From Janthinobacterium lividum (lineage in GTDB: Bacteria; Pseudomonadota; Gammaproteobacteria; Burkholderiales; Burkholderiaceae_D), in NCBI RefSeq assembly GCF_011601275.1, contig NZ_JAAOLY010000010.1, positions 1-64,000 of the forward strand: 64,000 nt of DNA. Direction: 5' to 3'. The stretch's first letter is position 1; the number at the start of each line of letters is the position of its first letter. Under the pieces are notes generated by a model. That model saw only the letters and a program-made list of their open reading frames with translations, searched no databases and was not told where the DNA came from. Positions 47,385 through 56,342 of this stretch are shown here, in pieces. Made by a program: the position numbers and the translations under genes.

Positions 47385-47915
47385 TCACGCCGCCTGACCC
47401 AAGCTGGCCAGGCGAACCAATGTCTCCTGCGCATTCATGGTCTGTGCCAGCTTGACGGCGTTCATGCCGCGGCTGTCCACGGCGTCGATGCGCGCGCCGT
47501 GTTGCAGCAGCAGGTCGAGGATGGCCAGGCGGTTGAACATGGCGGCCATCATCAACGGTGTCTTGCCGTCCGGGCTGCTGCCTTCCACCTTGGCGCCGTG
47601 CTGGAGCAGCAGGGCGGCGATGTCCAGGTAGCCTTTGTAGGCCACGCCGGCCAGCGGCGTCTGGCCCTGGTCGTTGGGGACGTTGGCGTCGGCGCCCGCT
47701 TCGAGCAGCAGGCGCGACGTTTCCAGGTGACCATGGTAGCTGGCCAGCATGATCAGGCTGTCGCCTTTTTCGTTGCGGAAGTTGACCGGCACGCCTTGCG
47801 TGACCATGGCGCCCAGTTGCTGCGTGTCGCCTTCGCGCACTAGGGCAAACAGGCCCTGGATGAATTCCAGGGTTTCGGCATCCATCGTTGCCGGGAGGTG
47901 TCGTGCATCGGTCAT
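47385..47915 (-). CDS. Ankyrin-repeat protein
   Basis: 176 residues with about four ankyrin repeats: NEKGDSLIMLASYHGHLETS; NDQGQTPLAGVAYKGYLDIA; DGKTPLMMAAMFNRLAILDL; then a degenerate capping repeat (SRGMNAVKLAQTMNAQETLV). No signal peptide, so a cytoplasmic protein-binding module. The partner is unknown. It stands alone, 38 bases from the MFS gene on the same strand. Confidence 0.9.
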   Translation of the reverse strand: MTDARHLPATMDAETLEFIQGLFALVREGDTQQLGAMVTQGVPVNFRNEKGDSLIMLASYHGHLETSRLLLEAGADANVPNDQGQTPLAGVAYKGYLDIAALLLQHGAKVEGSSPDGKTPLMMAAMFNRLAILDLLLQHGARIDAVDSRGMNAVKLAQTMNAQETLVRLASLGQAA

Positions 47916-47953
47916 CGTGTTCTTTCCGCGAGGGTGGTCAATGTCCTAGTCTA

Positions 47954-49153
47954 CTATGCGGCCGGCGCCAGCGCCTTCTGCCGCGAAGCCAATGCGGCGC
48001 CGATGAACAGGGCGATGGCCGAGGCGATCAATCCCCGCTCCAGTCCGGCCGGGCCGTCGGCGATCCAGCCGACGACGATGGGGCCGGCGATCTGGCCCAG
48101 CGCGAACACCGTCGTGTAGGCGCTGATGCCGGCCGTCCAGGATTGCTGCGGCAGGTTATGCCGCACGAGGGCCGTGGTCGAGGCTACCACGGACAGGAAC
48201 ACGGCGCCGAAGACCAGGCCCGAAATGAAAACGACGGGCGCAAAGCTCGTCAGTGCGGGCAGGATGGTCACCGCGCCCAGCACGCCATTCAGGATCGCCA
48301 GCGATTCGCCGCCCTTGTAGCGGTCCAGCATGCGGGCCCAGATGCGCGACGACGCCACCACCGCCAGCCCCAACAAGGTGTAGAACACGGTGATCAGGGT
48401 GGCGCTCATGCCTTGCTGCTTGAGCAGGGCGATAACGAAGGTCATGTAGCCGATATAGCCGACGCCAAACATGAAGTAGCCGGCCAGGCTGGGCGCAAAG
48501 TCGCGCCAGGCGAAGCGCCGCGGCGTGTCGACGGCGCGCGGCGCTTCGCCGATCGCCTTCGCCGGCACGGCCATGATGGCGGTGGCGAGCAGGCAGGCGA
48601 CACCCAGTGCCAGCCAGGGCCATTGCCATGCGTGCGCGGCGCCGTGGTCTTGCGCGGCGGCCAATGCGGCCGGCACCAGCAGGGCCGACAACGCGATGCC
48701 AAAGCCTGTGCCGCCGTAATACAGGCCGATGTAGAAGCCGGCGCGCTGGCTGTGCATGGAACCGAGCCGCGCCGCCAGCACGCCGCCGGCGATGAAAATG
48801 AAGGCGCTGGCGACGCCCGCGCACACGCGCTGCAGGAACAGGGCCGTCGTGTCGCTGACCAGGCCCGACATCAGCATGAAGATGCTGGCCAGCACGGAAC
48901 CGATGATCAGCAGGCGCCATACGCCCAGGCGACGCATCAGCGCGGGCGTGGCCAGGGCGCCGAGAAAATAGCCGAGCGCATTGAAGGTGTTCATGGCCCC
49001 GGCCAGCAGGTAAGACCAGCCCAGGTCGGCACGCATGGGCGGCAGCAGCAAGCCATAGGAAAAGCGCGACAGGCCCAGGGCGACGGCGGCGCCCAGCGAG
49101 AGCGCCAGCGCGGTGGCCAGCGGATGGGACGGGGAATGATCGTGTGTCGGCAT
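47954..49153 (-). CDS. MFS transporter, YbfB/YjiJ family
   Basis: About 399 residues with 12 hydrophobic helices. The first helix carries LGAAVALGLSRFSYGLLLPP, and the loop after helix 2 has LMRRLGVWRLLIIGSVLASI; the YbfB/YjiJ-type (MFS_4) family has this N-terminus. The substrate is unknown. ATG 49153 is chosen because family homology begins just after it; an in-frame GTG at 49210 would add 19 residues without a better ribosome-binding site. Confidence 0.82.
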   Translation of the reverse strand: MPTHDHSPSHPLATALALSLGAAVALGLSRFSYGLLLPPMRADLGWSYLLAGAMNTFNALGYFLGALATPALMRRLGVWRLLIIGSVLASIFMLMSGLVSDTTALFLQRVCAGVASAFIFIAGGVLAARLGSMHSQRAGFYIGLYYGGTGFGIALSALLVPAALAAAQDHGAAHAWQWPWLALGVACLLATAIMAVPAKAIGEAPRAVDTPRRFAWRDFAPSLAGYFMFGVGYIGYMTFVIALLKQQGMSATLITVFYTLLGLAVVASSRIWARMLDRYKGGESLAILNGVLGAVTILPALTSFAPVVFISGLVFGAVFLSVVASTTALVRHNLPQQSWTAGISAYTTVFALGQIAGPIVVGWIADGPAGLERGLIASAIALFIGAALASRQKALAPAA

Positions 49154-49417
49154 GGCCTGAGACCCATCCAGGTAGGGGGGAAGCGTGGGTGGAAGTGGCG
49201 CTGACGACACGCATTTTTACTAGTAAGTTAATGAATCGGGCCAGGGAAGTCAAGCAGGGGCACATCTGTATGTGGCGAGCAACAATGTAATCTTTGTCAT
49301 CGTTACTTTTGGAGAGAATTGTGAGACTTGCAATCTCATATAATTGCAAGCAGGAAATTAACTTGCCAAAATTCAATTTTGCAGCTGACTCCTGATCCTC
49401 CATATCTTAAGGGCACT

Positions 49418-50092
49418 ATGAACAAGAATAAACCTGGCGCGTTGTTGATCGCAGCGCTGATTGGCGCGGCGTTGGCTGGCTGCGCTTCCGAATCGTCCCA
49501 AGCCCTGGCTGTTCCCACAGTCGCCAGCGCGGCCCGACCTTATGTCGGCCCACGCACCCTGATCGCTGTCGGCAAGTTCGACAACCGCTCCAACTTCATG
49601 CGCGGCATCTTTTCCGATGGCGTCGACCGCCTGGGCAGCCAATCGAAAACGATTTTGATTGCGCACCTGCAGACGTCCAACCGTTTCAACGTCCTCGACC
49701 GCGACAACATGGCCGAGCTCAAGCAGGAAGCCGACTTCAAGAAACAAGGCCAGAACATCAAGGGCGCGGACTTCGTCGTCACGGGCGACGTGACCGAATT
49801 CGGCCGCAAGGAAGTGGGCGACAAGCAATTGTTCGGAATCATGGGCCGCGGCAAGACCCAAGTGGCGTATGCCAAGGTCACCTTGAACGTCGTCAATATC
49901 GCTACGTCTGAAGTCGTGTTTTCGGCCGGCGGCGCCGGCGAATACAGCCTGTCGAACCGTGAAGTGCTGGGTTTTGGCGGCACCGCCAGCTATGACGCCA
50001 CCCTCAACGGCAAAGTCCTGGACCTGGCCATGCGCGAAGCGGTCGAGCGCCTGGTGGCTGGCGTCGAAGCGGGCGCAATGCGCAAACAATAA
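49418..50092 (+). CDS. CsgG-family outer-membrane lipoprotein
   Basis: 224 residues; lipobox ALAGC with Cys22. The mature protein follows the CsgG fold: RTLIAVGKFDNRSNFMRG, TSNRFNVLDRDNMAELKQEA, KGADFVVTGDVTEFGRKEVG and AYAKVTLNVVNIATSEVVFS. Real curli secretion needs csgA/B/E/F, which are absent; this is the short CsgG relative that accompanies DUF4810 and DUF799 lipoproteins. It starts the three-gene operon; the upstream A/T-rich 200 bases would hold the promoter. Confidence 0.9.
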   Translation: MNKNKPGALLIAALIGAALAGCASESSQALAVPTVASAARPYVGPRTLIAVGKFDNRSNFMRGIFSDGVDRLGSQSKTILIAHLQTSNRFNVLDRDNMAELKQEADFKKQGQNIKGADFVVTGDVTEFGRKEVGDKQLFGIMGRGKTQVAYAKVTLNVVNIATSEVVFSAGGAGEYSLSNREVLGFGGTASYDATLNGKVLDLAMREAVERLVAGVEAGAMRKQ

Positions 50093-50100
50093 GGTATCCC

Positions 50101-50469
50101 ATGAAAACAATGATGAACAAGGGCGCCGCCCTGCTGGCCATGCTCGCCTGTGCCGCCCTGACCGGTTGCGCCACGCAATCGAAGACCCTGTACCAATGGG
50201 AAGGCTACCAGCCGCAAGTGTATGAATACCTGAAAGGCGAAAGTCCGGAGCAGCAGATGGCCGCCATGGAAAAAGACCTGCAAATGATCGCTGCGAAAGG
50301 CAATCATGCGCCGCCGGGCTTCCATGCCCACCTGGGCATGCTGTACTCGATCGCGGGCAAGCCGGAGCAGGTCGCCGCGCAATTCGAAGACGAGAAGAAA
50401 CTGTTCCCGGAATCGACGCCGTACATGGACTTCCTGTTGGGTAAATTGAAAAAAGGCGAAAAATTATGA
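50101..50469 (+). CDS. DUF4810 lipoprotein
   Basis: 122 residues; lipobox ALTGC with Cys23. The mature part is LYQWEGYQPQVYEYLKGE, followed by HAHLGMLYSIAGKPEQVAAQ and FPESTPYMDFLLGKLK, typical of DUF4810 (TPR-like short helices). Eight bases behind the csgG-like gene and overlapping the next gene by 4 bases. Function unknown; it is always found with these two partners. Confidence 0.88.
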   Translation: MKTMMNKGAALLAMLACAALTGCATQSKTLYQWEGYQPQVYEYLKGESPEQQMAAMEKDLQMIAAKGNHAPPGFHAHLGMLYSIAGKPEQVAAQFEDEKKLFPESTPYMDFLLGKLKKGEKL

Positions 50470-51128
50470 TGTCGCGCATGTTGAAAATGGCCCTGTGCCT
50501 GGGTCCCGCCATCTTCATGGTCGGTTGCGCCACGAAGCAGGCGGCATACGATTACACCGCCTTCAAGGCAGCCAAGCCCCGCTCGATCGTGGTCTTGCCG
50601 CCGTTGAACAATTCGCCGGAAGTCAATGCCGGCAACAGCGTCTACGCGCAAGTAACGTATCCGCTGGCAGAAGCGGGTTACTATGTGCTGCCGGTGGCCG
50701 TGGTCGGTGAAACCTTCAAGCAGAACGGCTTGACGAACGCCGCCGATATCCACGGCGTCGATGCGAAAAAGCTCAACGAGATCTTTGGCGCCGATGCGGG
50801 CCTGTACGTGACGATCTCCAAGTACGGCACGACGTACGCCGTGATCGACAGCGTGACGGTGGTGTCCGTCGATGCCAAGCTGGTCGACCTGAAGACGGGC
50901 GCCTTGCTGTGGCAGGGCGCGGCCAGCGCGTCTAGCAATGAAGGCAATAACAGCGGTGGCGGCGGCCTGATCGGCGCCCTGGTGACGGCGGCCGTGAAGC
51001 AGATCATCAACACCAGCACCGATGCCAGCCATCCTATCGCCGGTACGGCGAACGCGCGGCTGCTGTCGGCCGGCGTGCCGAACGGCCTGCTGTACGGTCC
51101 CCGTTCGGAACGCTATCTGGCGCAGTAA
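50466..51128 (+). CDS. DUF799 (GNA1162-like) lipoprotein
   Basis: 220 residues; lipobox FMVGC with Cys21. DUF799 signature: YDYTAFKAAKPRSIVVLPPL, NNSPEVNAG, YPLAEAGYYVLPVAVVGETF, and KLVDLKTGALLWQG. The same family includes Neisseria GNA1162. Together with the two preceding genes it forms the conserved lipoprotein trio, which probably builds an outer-membrane complex; the cargo is unknown. ATG 50466 overlaps the DUF4810 stop (ATGATG). Confidence 0.9.
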   Translation: MMSRMLKMALCLGPAIFMVGCATKQAAYDYTAFKAAKPRSIVVLPPLNNSPEVNAGNSVYAQVTYPLAEAGYYVLPVAVVGETFKQNGLTNAADIHGVDAKKLNEIFGADAGLYVTISKYGTTYAVIDSVTVVSVDAKLVDLKTGALLWQGAASASSNEGNNSGGGGLIGALVTAAVKQIINTSTDASHPIAGTANARLLSAGVPNGLLYGPRSERYLAQ

Positions 51129-51138
51129 TTGTAATACC

Positions 51139-51161
51139 AGGCCCTGCACTGTTCAGGGCCT
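51139..51161. terminator. Hairpin between convergent genes
   Basis: AGGCCCTG (51139-51146) and CAGGGCCT (51154-51161) make an 8-bp stem. No strong U tract. It overlaps the stop codon of the lodB-like gene on the minus strand. Confidence 0.4.
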
Positions 51162-52253
51162 GTCGCCTGGCCGGCGCCGGTTCCAGAACGGCGCCGTCGG
51201 CCAGCGCGTTTCCAGGCTGTAACAGTACGCCAGGTGGCGCTCGTATGCGGCGCCGATGGCCGCCAATTCCCCATTGTAGTGTTGACAGGCTTGCAGCTCT
51301 CCCTGCAGCATGCGGTCGGCGGCCTCGGCCGCGGTCAGGCCCGTGTACAGGGCGTTGAAGATACCTTGCGACGACAGTGGATCGAAGCTCAGTGCGGCGT
51401 CGCCGACGGCGAACCAGCCTGGGCCCGCGCCGGCGTCCAGGCTGGCCGTATGGGCGGGGGTGGCCATGGCGAGCGTATCGGCCGCATAGCCTTGCTGCTC
51501 CAGCAATTCCCCCGTGGCAGGCAGTCGGCGCGCCGCCGCTTCCAGCCAGCTGGCGTCGCGCAGGGCGTCGTTGGCGAGCAAGTCCGCATCCGTATGCAGG
51601 GCCAGCACGCGGCGCTGGCCGGGCAGGGGCGCGCTGTACCACCAGCCGTCTTCGCAAGCTTCGATGTGGGCCAAGCCCCGCGCCGATGGCGCCCGGTCAT
51701 GTCCGTATTGCCATACTGAAACCAGCCGGTCGCTGCGCTGGCGCCGCGCCCCGACTTTGCGGGCCAGCCAGGCGCTGCGTCCCGTGGCGTCGATGACGAT
51801 GCGCGCGGCCGCGTCGCAGGGGCCGTGATGCGTGTCCAGCCGTACTCTCCAGCCGCCATCCTCGGGCGTGATGCCCGCAACTGTGGCCGAAGCCAGCAGG
51901 GCGGCGCCGCGCCGGCGCGCTTCGTCGCGCAGCCACAAGTCGAAGGTGCCGCGCGCCAGGTGCCAGCCGTGCCCATCAGGATCGCTGAGGAAGTGGTGTT
52001 CCGTCCAGGTACCGTTCCACCAGGCGCGGTTGCCGTGGTAGGGCGCATGGCCCTGCCGCAGGAAGGCTTCAAGCAAGCCCATGTCCTGCAGCAGGCGTGC
52101 AGCGGCTGGCGGCAGCGATTCGCCGATGCGCGCCAGCGGTGCGGCCAGCCGGTCGACCAGCAACACCCGGTGCCGCCCCGCCAGGTTCAGGGCGGCCGTG
52201 GCGCCGGCCGGACCGGCGCCGACGATGAGCACGTCGGCCTGCAGCAAGCTCAC
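51153..52253 (-). CDS. lodB: LodB-like FAD-dependent maturase
   Basis: 366 residues, flavin-dependent monooxygenase/halogenase fold. FAD motif VLIVGAGPAGATAALNLAG, GESLPP after the second strand, and the C-terminal VGDAALSFDPLSSQGIFNAL. In known pairs LodB is needed to build the cysteine tryptophylquinone cofactor of LodA. The assignment rests on sharing the 4-base overlap with the LodA-family gene; on its own it could be called a tryptophan-halogenase-like enzyme. Confidence 0.85.
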   Translation of the reverse strand: MSLLQADVLIVGAGPAGATAALNLAGRHRVLLVDRLAAPLARIGESLPPAAARLLQDMGLLEAFLRQGHAPYHGNRAWWNGTWTEHHFLSDPDGHGWHLARGTFDLWLRDEARRRGAALLASATVAGITPEDGGWRVRLDTHHGPCDAAARIVIDATGRSAWLARKVGARRQRSDRLVSVWQYGHDRAPSARGLAHIEACEDGWWYSAPLPGQRRVLALHTDADLLANDALRDASWLEAAARRLPATGELLEQQGYAADTLAMATPAHTASLDAGAGPGWFAVGDAALSFDPLSSQGIFNALYTGLTAAEAADRMLQGELQACQHYNGELAAIGAAYERHLAYCYSLETRWPTAPFWNRRRPGDRP

Positions 52254-54115
52254 AAGCGGTGCCGCTGCAGATGGCGCGCTTTTTCCGTGCCCTCCAGGTC
52301 GACGTCGACGAACTCGTCCGGTATGGCCGCTGCCGCACGCAGCTGGTGTTTGCCGGCTACCGGCTGCGGCAGGTTTTCCACCTGCAGGAACGTGGGGAAG
52401 CCGGTTACGTCCGTGGGACCGGGCCGCACCTCGACCACGCCCACTTGCGCCAGGTCGGCGATCATGTTGTTGATCTGTTCTTCATAGCTGATGTTGCCCA
52501 GCGGACGTATCCACGCGGCGCGCCGGGCAAAAGCGGCCAGGCGGTCGTCGACGGGCACTTCCCGGTTCATCACCGTGTCGTAGGCCAGCTTGCTCATCAC
52601 CTGGTTGGGCACGCGCGCGGGCCAGAACGTGGGCACGTAGGGATCGTAGTCGGACTGGTAGCCGGAGCGACAGCTGGCCGTGTCCGTCTGCCATGGCACG
52701 GCCATCCAGCGCGTCACGCCGCCGGCGATCTGCGCCGAGCAGGGGCTGCCGATATTGTCCGGCGTCAGGACGGCGCCGTAATCGGGCTCGACCCAGCCCG
52801 GCGGCCGGTGCGCCAGGCGGAACGGCGCGCTGTACATGCTGGCCTGGCGCATGGGCCAGGTCATTTCGCAGCCCGGGTGGAAGGCGTCGGCCAGGCAGAA
52901 TTCCATGGCCGCGCGCAACAGGGTGTCCGGTTGCTGGGCCACGTCCACCTCGGCCAGGCTTTGCGGCGGCGCCTTGCCGGGCGCGTAGTCGTCCGTGAAC
53001 TTGCCGTCGGCCCATTGCTTGAGGAAGCGCAATTGCAGATTGCTCAGCGCGCAGTTCTGGCGCGGCGTGTCTGCCGGCGGGATGGCCATCGCATCGCCAT
53101 ACAGCCATGGCCACGGCGATGGCGCCCAGGCGTCGCGCTCGAACTGGCGGAACTGGTTATAGATGACGTTGCGCCACTCCCTGCGGTTTTCGGATGGGCT
53201 GGCCAGGCGCGCCATCCATTCGTCGCGGCTGAATGGCGTGCTGCCGTCCCAGCCGAAGGCGGCCGCGAAGCCCGCGTTGACCCATTGCAGGTTGGACAGG
53301 CGCTCGAAAATGGGGCGGATATCGTCCTGGAACGAAGGGAGGGCAGGCGCGGCAATTTTGCCTTCGGAAACAAACAAGTCGCGCATCAAGTCCCACATGG
53401 TGCGCACGGATTTTTGCTGCGGCGCGTAATCGGGCGGCGCGACGACCACCCAGGCCATGTCGACGGGCAAAGCCTGGCCCTGATAGCTGACCTTGGCGCA
53501 GACGGGGCCGTCGGACGTGTCGTCATGCCAGCCTTCGTTGTTGGCGAAGGTGATGGCGCGCGCGCCGTTCCACGAGGCCGACTTGCCGTGGCCGCCCAGC
53601 ACGATCAGCCGTCCCATGGCGTCCGTCTGCAATTCGCCCAGGTAGACCGGTGTGCCCAGGAAGCTGCCGCTGTCGAAGGCCACGGCCGGCTGTTCCTTGC
53701 CGCTGATCTTGCGCTCGCCCGGCGTGATGGACAATTGCGCGCGGTCCGTGACGGCCATGTTGCGCAGGAACGAGGGCTGTGTGACGTGCGCCTCGGGGAT
53801 ATCGAGCGCGATCTGGAACTGGTACCACGCCGCCTTGGTGTTGGCCAGGGTGACGGACCATTCGATGTCGGCATTGCCAGCGTTCAATTCGGCCACCGCC
53901 ACGCCGGCGGCATTCAGGCCGTAGATGCGAAAGAGCGCCGCCTGGCGCTTGATGGCCCCGGACGCATCGCGGTAGTAGCCGGCCGGCCGCGCCGCCGGTT
54001 CCGGCACTTCCGGTCCCAGAAAGTATTCGCTGGGACTGTTGCCCACGCGGGCAATGCCGATGGGCGGATAAATCGCCGCCTTGACGATGACGGTATCTTG
54101 GGTGGAACTGGACAT
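52250..54115 (-). CDS. lodA: LodA/GoxA-family quinoprotein amino acid oxidase
   Basis: 621 residues. The family N-terminus is clear: VIVKAAIYPPIGIARVGNSP followed by EYFLGPEVPE. The quinone cofactor is made from one Cys and one Trp; the likely pair is Cys416 (HPGCEMTWPMRQASMY) and Trp475 (MAVPWQTDTASC), inferred from conserved spacing. The TFWPARVPN stretch follows. Family members oxidise the epsilon-amine of lysine (LodA) or glycine (GoxA), releasing hydrogen peroxide; the substrate here is not deducible. No signal peptide. ATG 54115 has GGAAAGG upstream and puts the first conserved strand at residue ~9; the frame is open 49 codons further but lacks similarity. Confidence 0.88.
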   Translation of the reverse strand: MSSSTQDTVIVKAAIYPPIGIARVGNSPSEYFLGPEVPEPAARPAGYYRDASGAIKRQAALFRIYGLNAAGVAVAELNAGNADIEWSVTLANTKAAWYQFQIALDIPEAHVTQPSFLRNMAVTDRAQLSITPGERKISGKEQPAVAFDSGSFLGTPVYLGELQTDAMGRLIVLGGHGKSASWNGARAITFANNEGWHDDTSDGPVCAKVSYQGQALPVDMAWVVVAPPDYAPQQKSVRTMWDLMRDLFVSEGKIAAPALPSFQDDIRPIFERLSNLQWVNAGFAAAFGWDGSTPFSRDEWMARLASPSENRREWRNVIYNQFRQFERDAWAPSPWPWLYGDAMAIPPADTPRQNCALSNLQLRFLKQWADGKFTDDYAPGKAPPQSLAEVDVAQQPDTLLRAAMEFCLADAFHPGCEMTWPMRQASMYSAPFRLAHRPPGWVEPDYGAVLTPDNIGSPCSAQIAGGVTRWMAVPWQTDTASCRSGYQSDYDPYVPTFWPARVPNQVMSKLAYDTVMNREVPVDDRLAAFARRAAWIRPLGNISYEEQINNMIADLAQVGVVEVRPGPTDVTGFPTFLQVENLPQPVAGKHQLRAAAAIPDEFVDVDLEGTEKARHLQRHRL

Positions 54116-54301
54116 GGCAGGCCTTTCCAGATGCGTGGAGGGAAGGAAAATATACCGCATAAAAAACGCGCCAAATGCGCACATAGTCACCGCATCGTGA
54201 ATTCCGGCGAGGAGCGCCGGACACATGCTGCGGCCTCGGCCAGACCCGCTTTTTCCAGCCACGTTAAGATAGCGGTATTTTCAAGACTGCGAGAGGTCCA
54301 G

Positions 54302-54967
54302 GTGCGCGTGTTGCTGGTGGAAGACGATCCGATGATCGGGGAAAGCCTGGTCGAGGGCTTGCGCGGCGAGTGCTATGCCGTGGACTGGGTGCGCGACGGC
54401 CACGATGCGGAGCTGGCGCTGGCCGGTTTCGCCTACGATCTGATGCTGCTGGACCTGGGCTTGCCCGGCAAGCAGGGCATGGAGGTGCTGCGCAGCATGC
54501 GCGCGCGGGGGGCCGAGTTGCCCGTGCTGATCATCACGGCGCGCGACGGCACGCCGGCCCGCGTCGACGGGCTCGACAGCGGCGCCGACGATTACCTGGT
54601 CAAGCCGTTCGACCTCGATGAGCTGCTGGCGCGCATCCGCGCGCTGCTGCGGCGCCGGGTCAGCCGTTCGCGCTCCGTCATCGAGCATGGCGCGCTGATA
54701 CTCGATTTGGCCAGCCACGACGTCACGTTCGAGGGAGAACTGATTAAATTGCCGCCGCGCGAGTTTTCCGTGCTGCGCGCCTTGCTCGACCATCCGGGCA
54801 AGGTGGTGTCGAAGCGTCAGCTGAGCGAAAAGCTGTACGGCTGGGATTGCGAAGTGGAAAGCAATACCGTCGACGTGTACGTCTACCAGCTGCGCAAGAA
54901 GCTGGGCGCGGACGCCATCCAGACCGTGCGCGGCGTGGGCTACAAGATGCGGCTGGCAGCATGCTGA
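54302..54967 (+). CDS. OmpR-family response regulator (QseB/TctD-like)
   Basis: 221 residues. Receiver: acidic pocket VEDDP, phosphoacceptor Asp51 in MLLDLGLPGKQGM, Thr79 in ITARD, and Lys101 in LVKPF. Winged-helix DNA-binding domain: IKLPPREFSVLRALLDHPGK, then NTVDVYVYQLRKKLG and TVRGVGYKM. GTG 54302 is the first start in front of the RVLLVEDDP strand, with GAGAGG upstream. The stop overlaps the histidine-kinase start by 7 bases, so the two are coupled. It is divergent from the lodA-like gene, 186 bases away, so regulation of that operon is possible. Confidence 0.93.
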   Translation: MRVLLVEDDPMIGESLVEGLRGECYAVDWVRDGHDAELALAGFAYDLMLLDLGLPGKQGMEVLRSMRARGAELPVLIITARDGTPARVDGLDSGADDYLVKPFDLDELLARIRALLRRRVSRSRSVIEHGALILDLASHDVTFEGELIKLPPREFSVLRALLDHPGKVVSKRQLSEKLYGWDCEVESNTVDVYVYQLRKKLGADAIQTVRGVGYKMRLAAC

Positions 54968-56271
54968 CCATCCGCCGCCAATTACTGCTCGGTTTGCTGG
55001 CCGCCACCTTGCTGTGCGTGCTCGGCGCCGGCATTTCGCTGTTCCGCTCGCTGCTGGAAGAAACCAATGAACTGGCCGATTTGCAGCTGCGCCAGCTGGC
55101 CGTGGCCTTGCCCGACGAGTTCGAGCCGCAGGCGGGCCTGGCCGCCGCGCAGGAGCCGGAAGAGGCGTTCGTGCTGCAGGCGTGGGACGAGGACGGCCAG
55201 CCATTACCCGTCCTGCAGGGCCAGCCGGCATTGCCGCGCTATGCGCTGGCCGGATTTGCCGATGTCACATTGCACGGCGAGGACTGGCGCCTGTACGGCG
55301 AGACGCGGCGCGGCCGCTACGTGCAGGTGGCGCAGGCGCAGGCCGTGCGCGACCAGCTGGCATGGCAGATGACCACGCGCGCCGGCGCGCCCTTGCTGGT
55401 GTTCGCGCTGATCCTGGCGCTGCTGATCGTCGCCGTCGTGGGGCGCGCGCTGGCGCCGCTGCACCGGCTGGCCGAATCCGTGGCCGGACGCTCGCCGGAA
55501 GCGCTCACGCCGCTGGCGGCCGACGACATGCCGCCCGAACTGCGGCCCGTGGCGCTGGCGTTAAATAGCCTGATGGGCCAGTTCGAGGCGGCGCTGACGG
55601 CGCAGCGCACCTTTGTCGCCGATGCGGCGCACGAATTGCGCTCGCCGCTGACGGCGCTGAAACTGCAGCTGCAGGTGGCCGAACGGGCCGGCAGCGAGGA
55701 AGAACGCCGCGTGGCGCTGGCGCGCCTGCATGAACGGCTGGACCGCAGCACCCACTTGGTGCGGCAATTGCTCAGCCTGGCGCGCCATGAAACGGCGCTC
55801 ACGGCCAGCCAGCTGCACACGGTGGATCTGGGACAGTTGCTGGAAGCGGCCGTGGCCGACCACAGCGCGCTGGCCGACAGCCGCGACATCGACCTGGGCG
55901 TGCTGGAAACGCCGCCGGCCCCGGTGCTGGTGCAAGCCGATCCCGACGGCTTGCAAGTGCTGCTGAATAACCTGATCGACAACGCCTTGCGCTACACGCA
56001 GCAGGGCGGCCGGGTCGATTTGCAGGCGGCACTGGAAGAGGGGCGGCCGCTGCTGCGCGTGTCCGACAACGGCCCCGGCGTGCCGCAACAGCACCATGCG
56101 CGCCTGTTCGACCGCTTTTTCCGCCCCGACGGCAACGACGCCTGGGGCTGCGGCCTGGGCCTGTCCATCGTGCGCCACATCGCCGAACACCACCAGGCCG
56201 ACATCGCGCTGGCCGATGGGGAGGCGGGCCGGGGACTGCAGGTGACGGTGCGCTTTCCGCAGGCGGCGTGA
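54961..56271 (+). CDS. Sensor histidine kinase (QseC/TctE type)
   Basis: 436 residues. Two transmembrane helices (about residues 8-27 and 140-160) enclose a ~110-residue periplasmic domain. The phosphorylated His224 lies in FVADAAHELRSPLTALK; the ATPase has N-box NNLIDNALRYT, G1 DNGPGVP and G2 GCGLGLSIVRHIAEHH. The stimulus is unknown. The gene overlaps the regulator gene. It is the last gene before the A/T-richer region that holds the defence protein. Confidence 0.93.
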   Translation: MLTIRRQLLLGLLAATLLCVLGAGISLFRSLLEETNELADLQLRQLAVALPDEFEPQAGLAAAQEPEEAFVLQAWDEDGQPLPVLQGQPALPRYALAGFADVTLHGEDWRLYGETRRGRYVQVAQAQAVRDQLAWQMTTRAGAPLLVFALILALLIVAVVGRALAPLHRLAESVAGRSPEALTPLAADDMPPELRPVALALNSLMGQFEAALTAQRTFVADAAHELRSPLTALKLQLQVAERAGSEEERRVALARLHERLDRSTHLVRQLLSLARHETALTASQLHTVDLGQLLEAAVADHSALADSRDIDLGVLETPPAPVLVQADPDGLQVLLNNLIDNALRYTQQGGRVDLQAALEEGRPLLRVSDNGPGVPQQHHARLFDRFFRPDGNDAWGCGLGLSIVRHIAEHHQADIALADGEAGRGLQVTVRFPQAA

Positions 56272-56342
56272 ATAGTGAAGAAAAATCGTATGCCGATCAG
56301 CATGACATCACTACGTAATATGCTAGAAATGATGTGCTTGCT

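Noticed and set aside
49418..50092. Curli secretion gene csgG
   Set aside because: No csgA, csgB, csgE or csgF nearby; the DUF4810 and DUF799 partners define a different lipoprotein set.
54116..54262. N-terminal extension of the lodA-like protein
   Set aside because: The 49 extra residues lack similarity and no signal peptide pattern is clear; ATG 54115 has a good ribosome-binding site.
52259..54301. Plus-strand open frame continuous with the response regulator
   Set aside because: Antisense of lodA; the receiver domain starts at GTG 54302 with its own ribosome-binding site.
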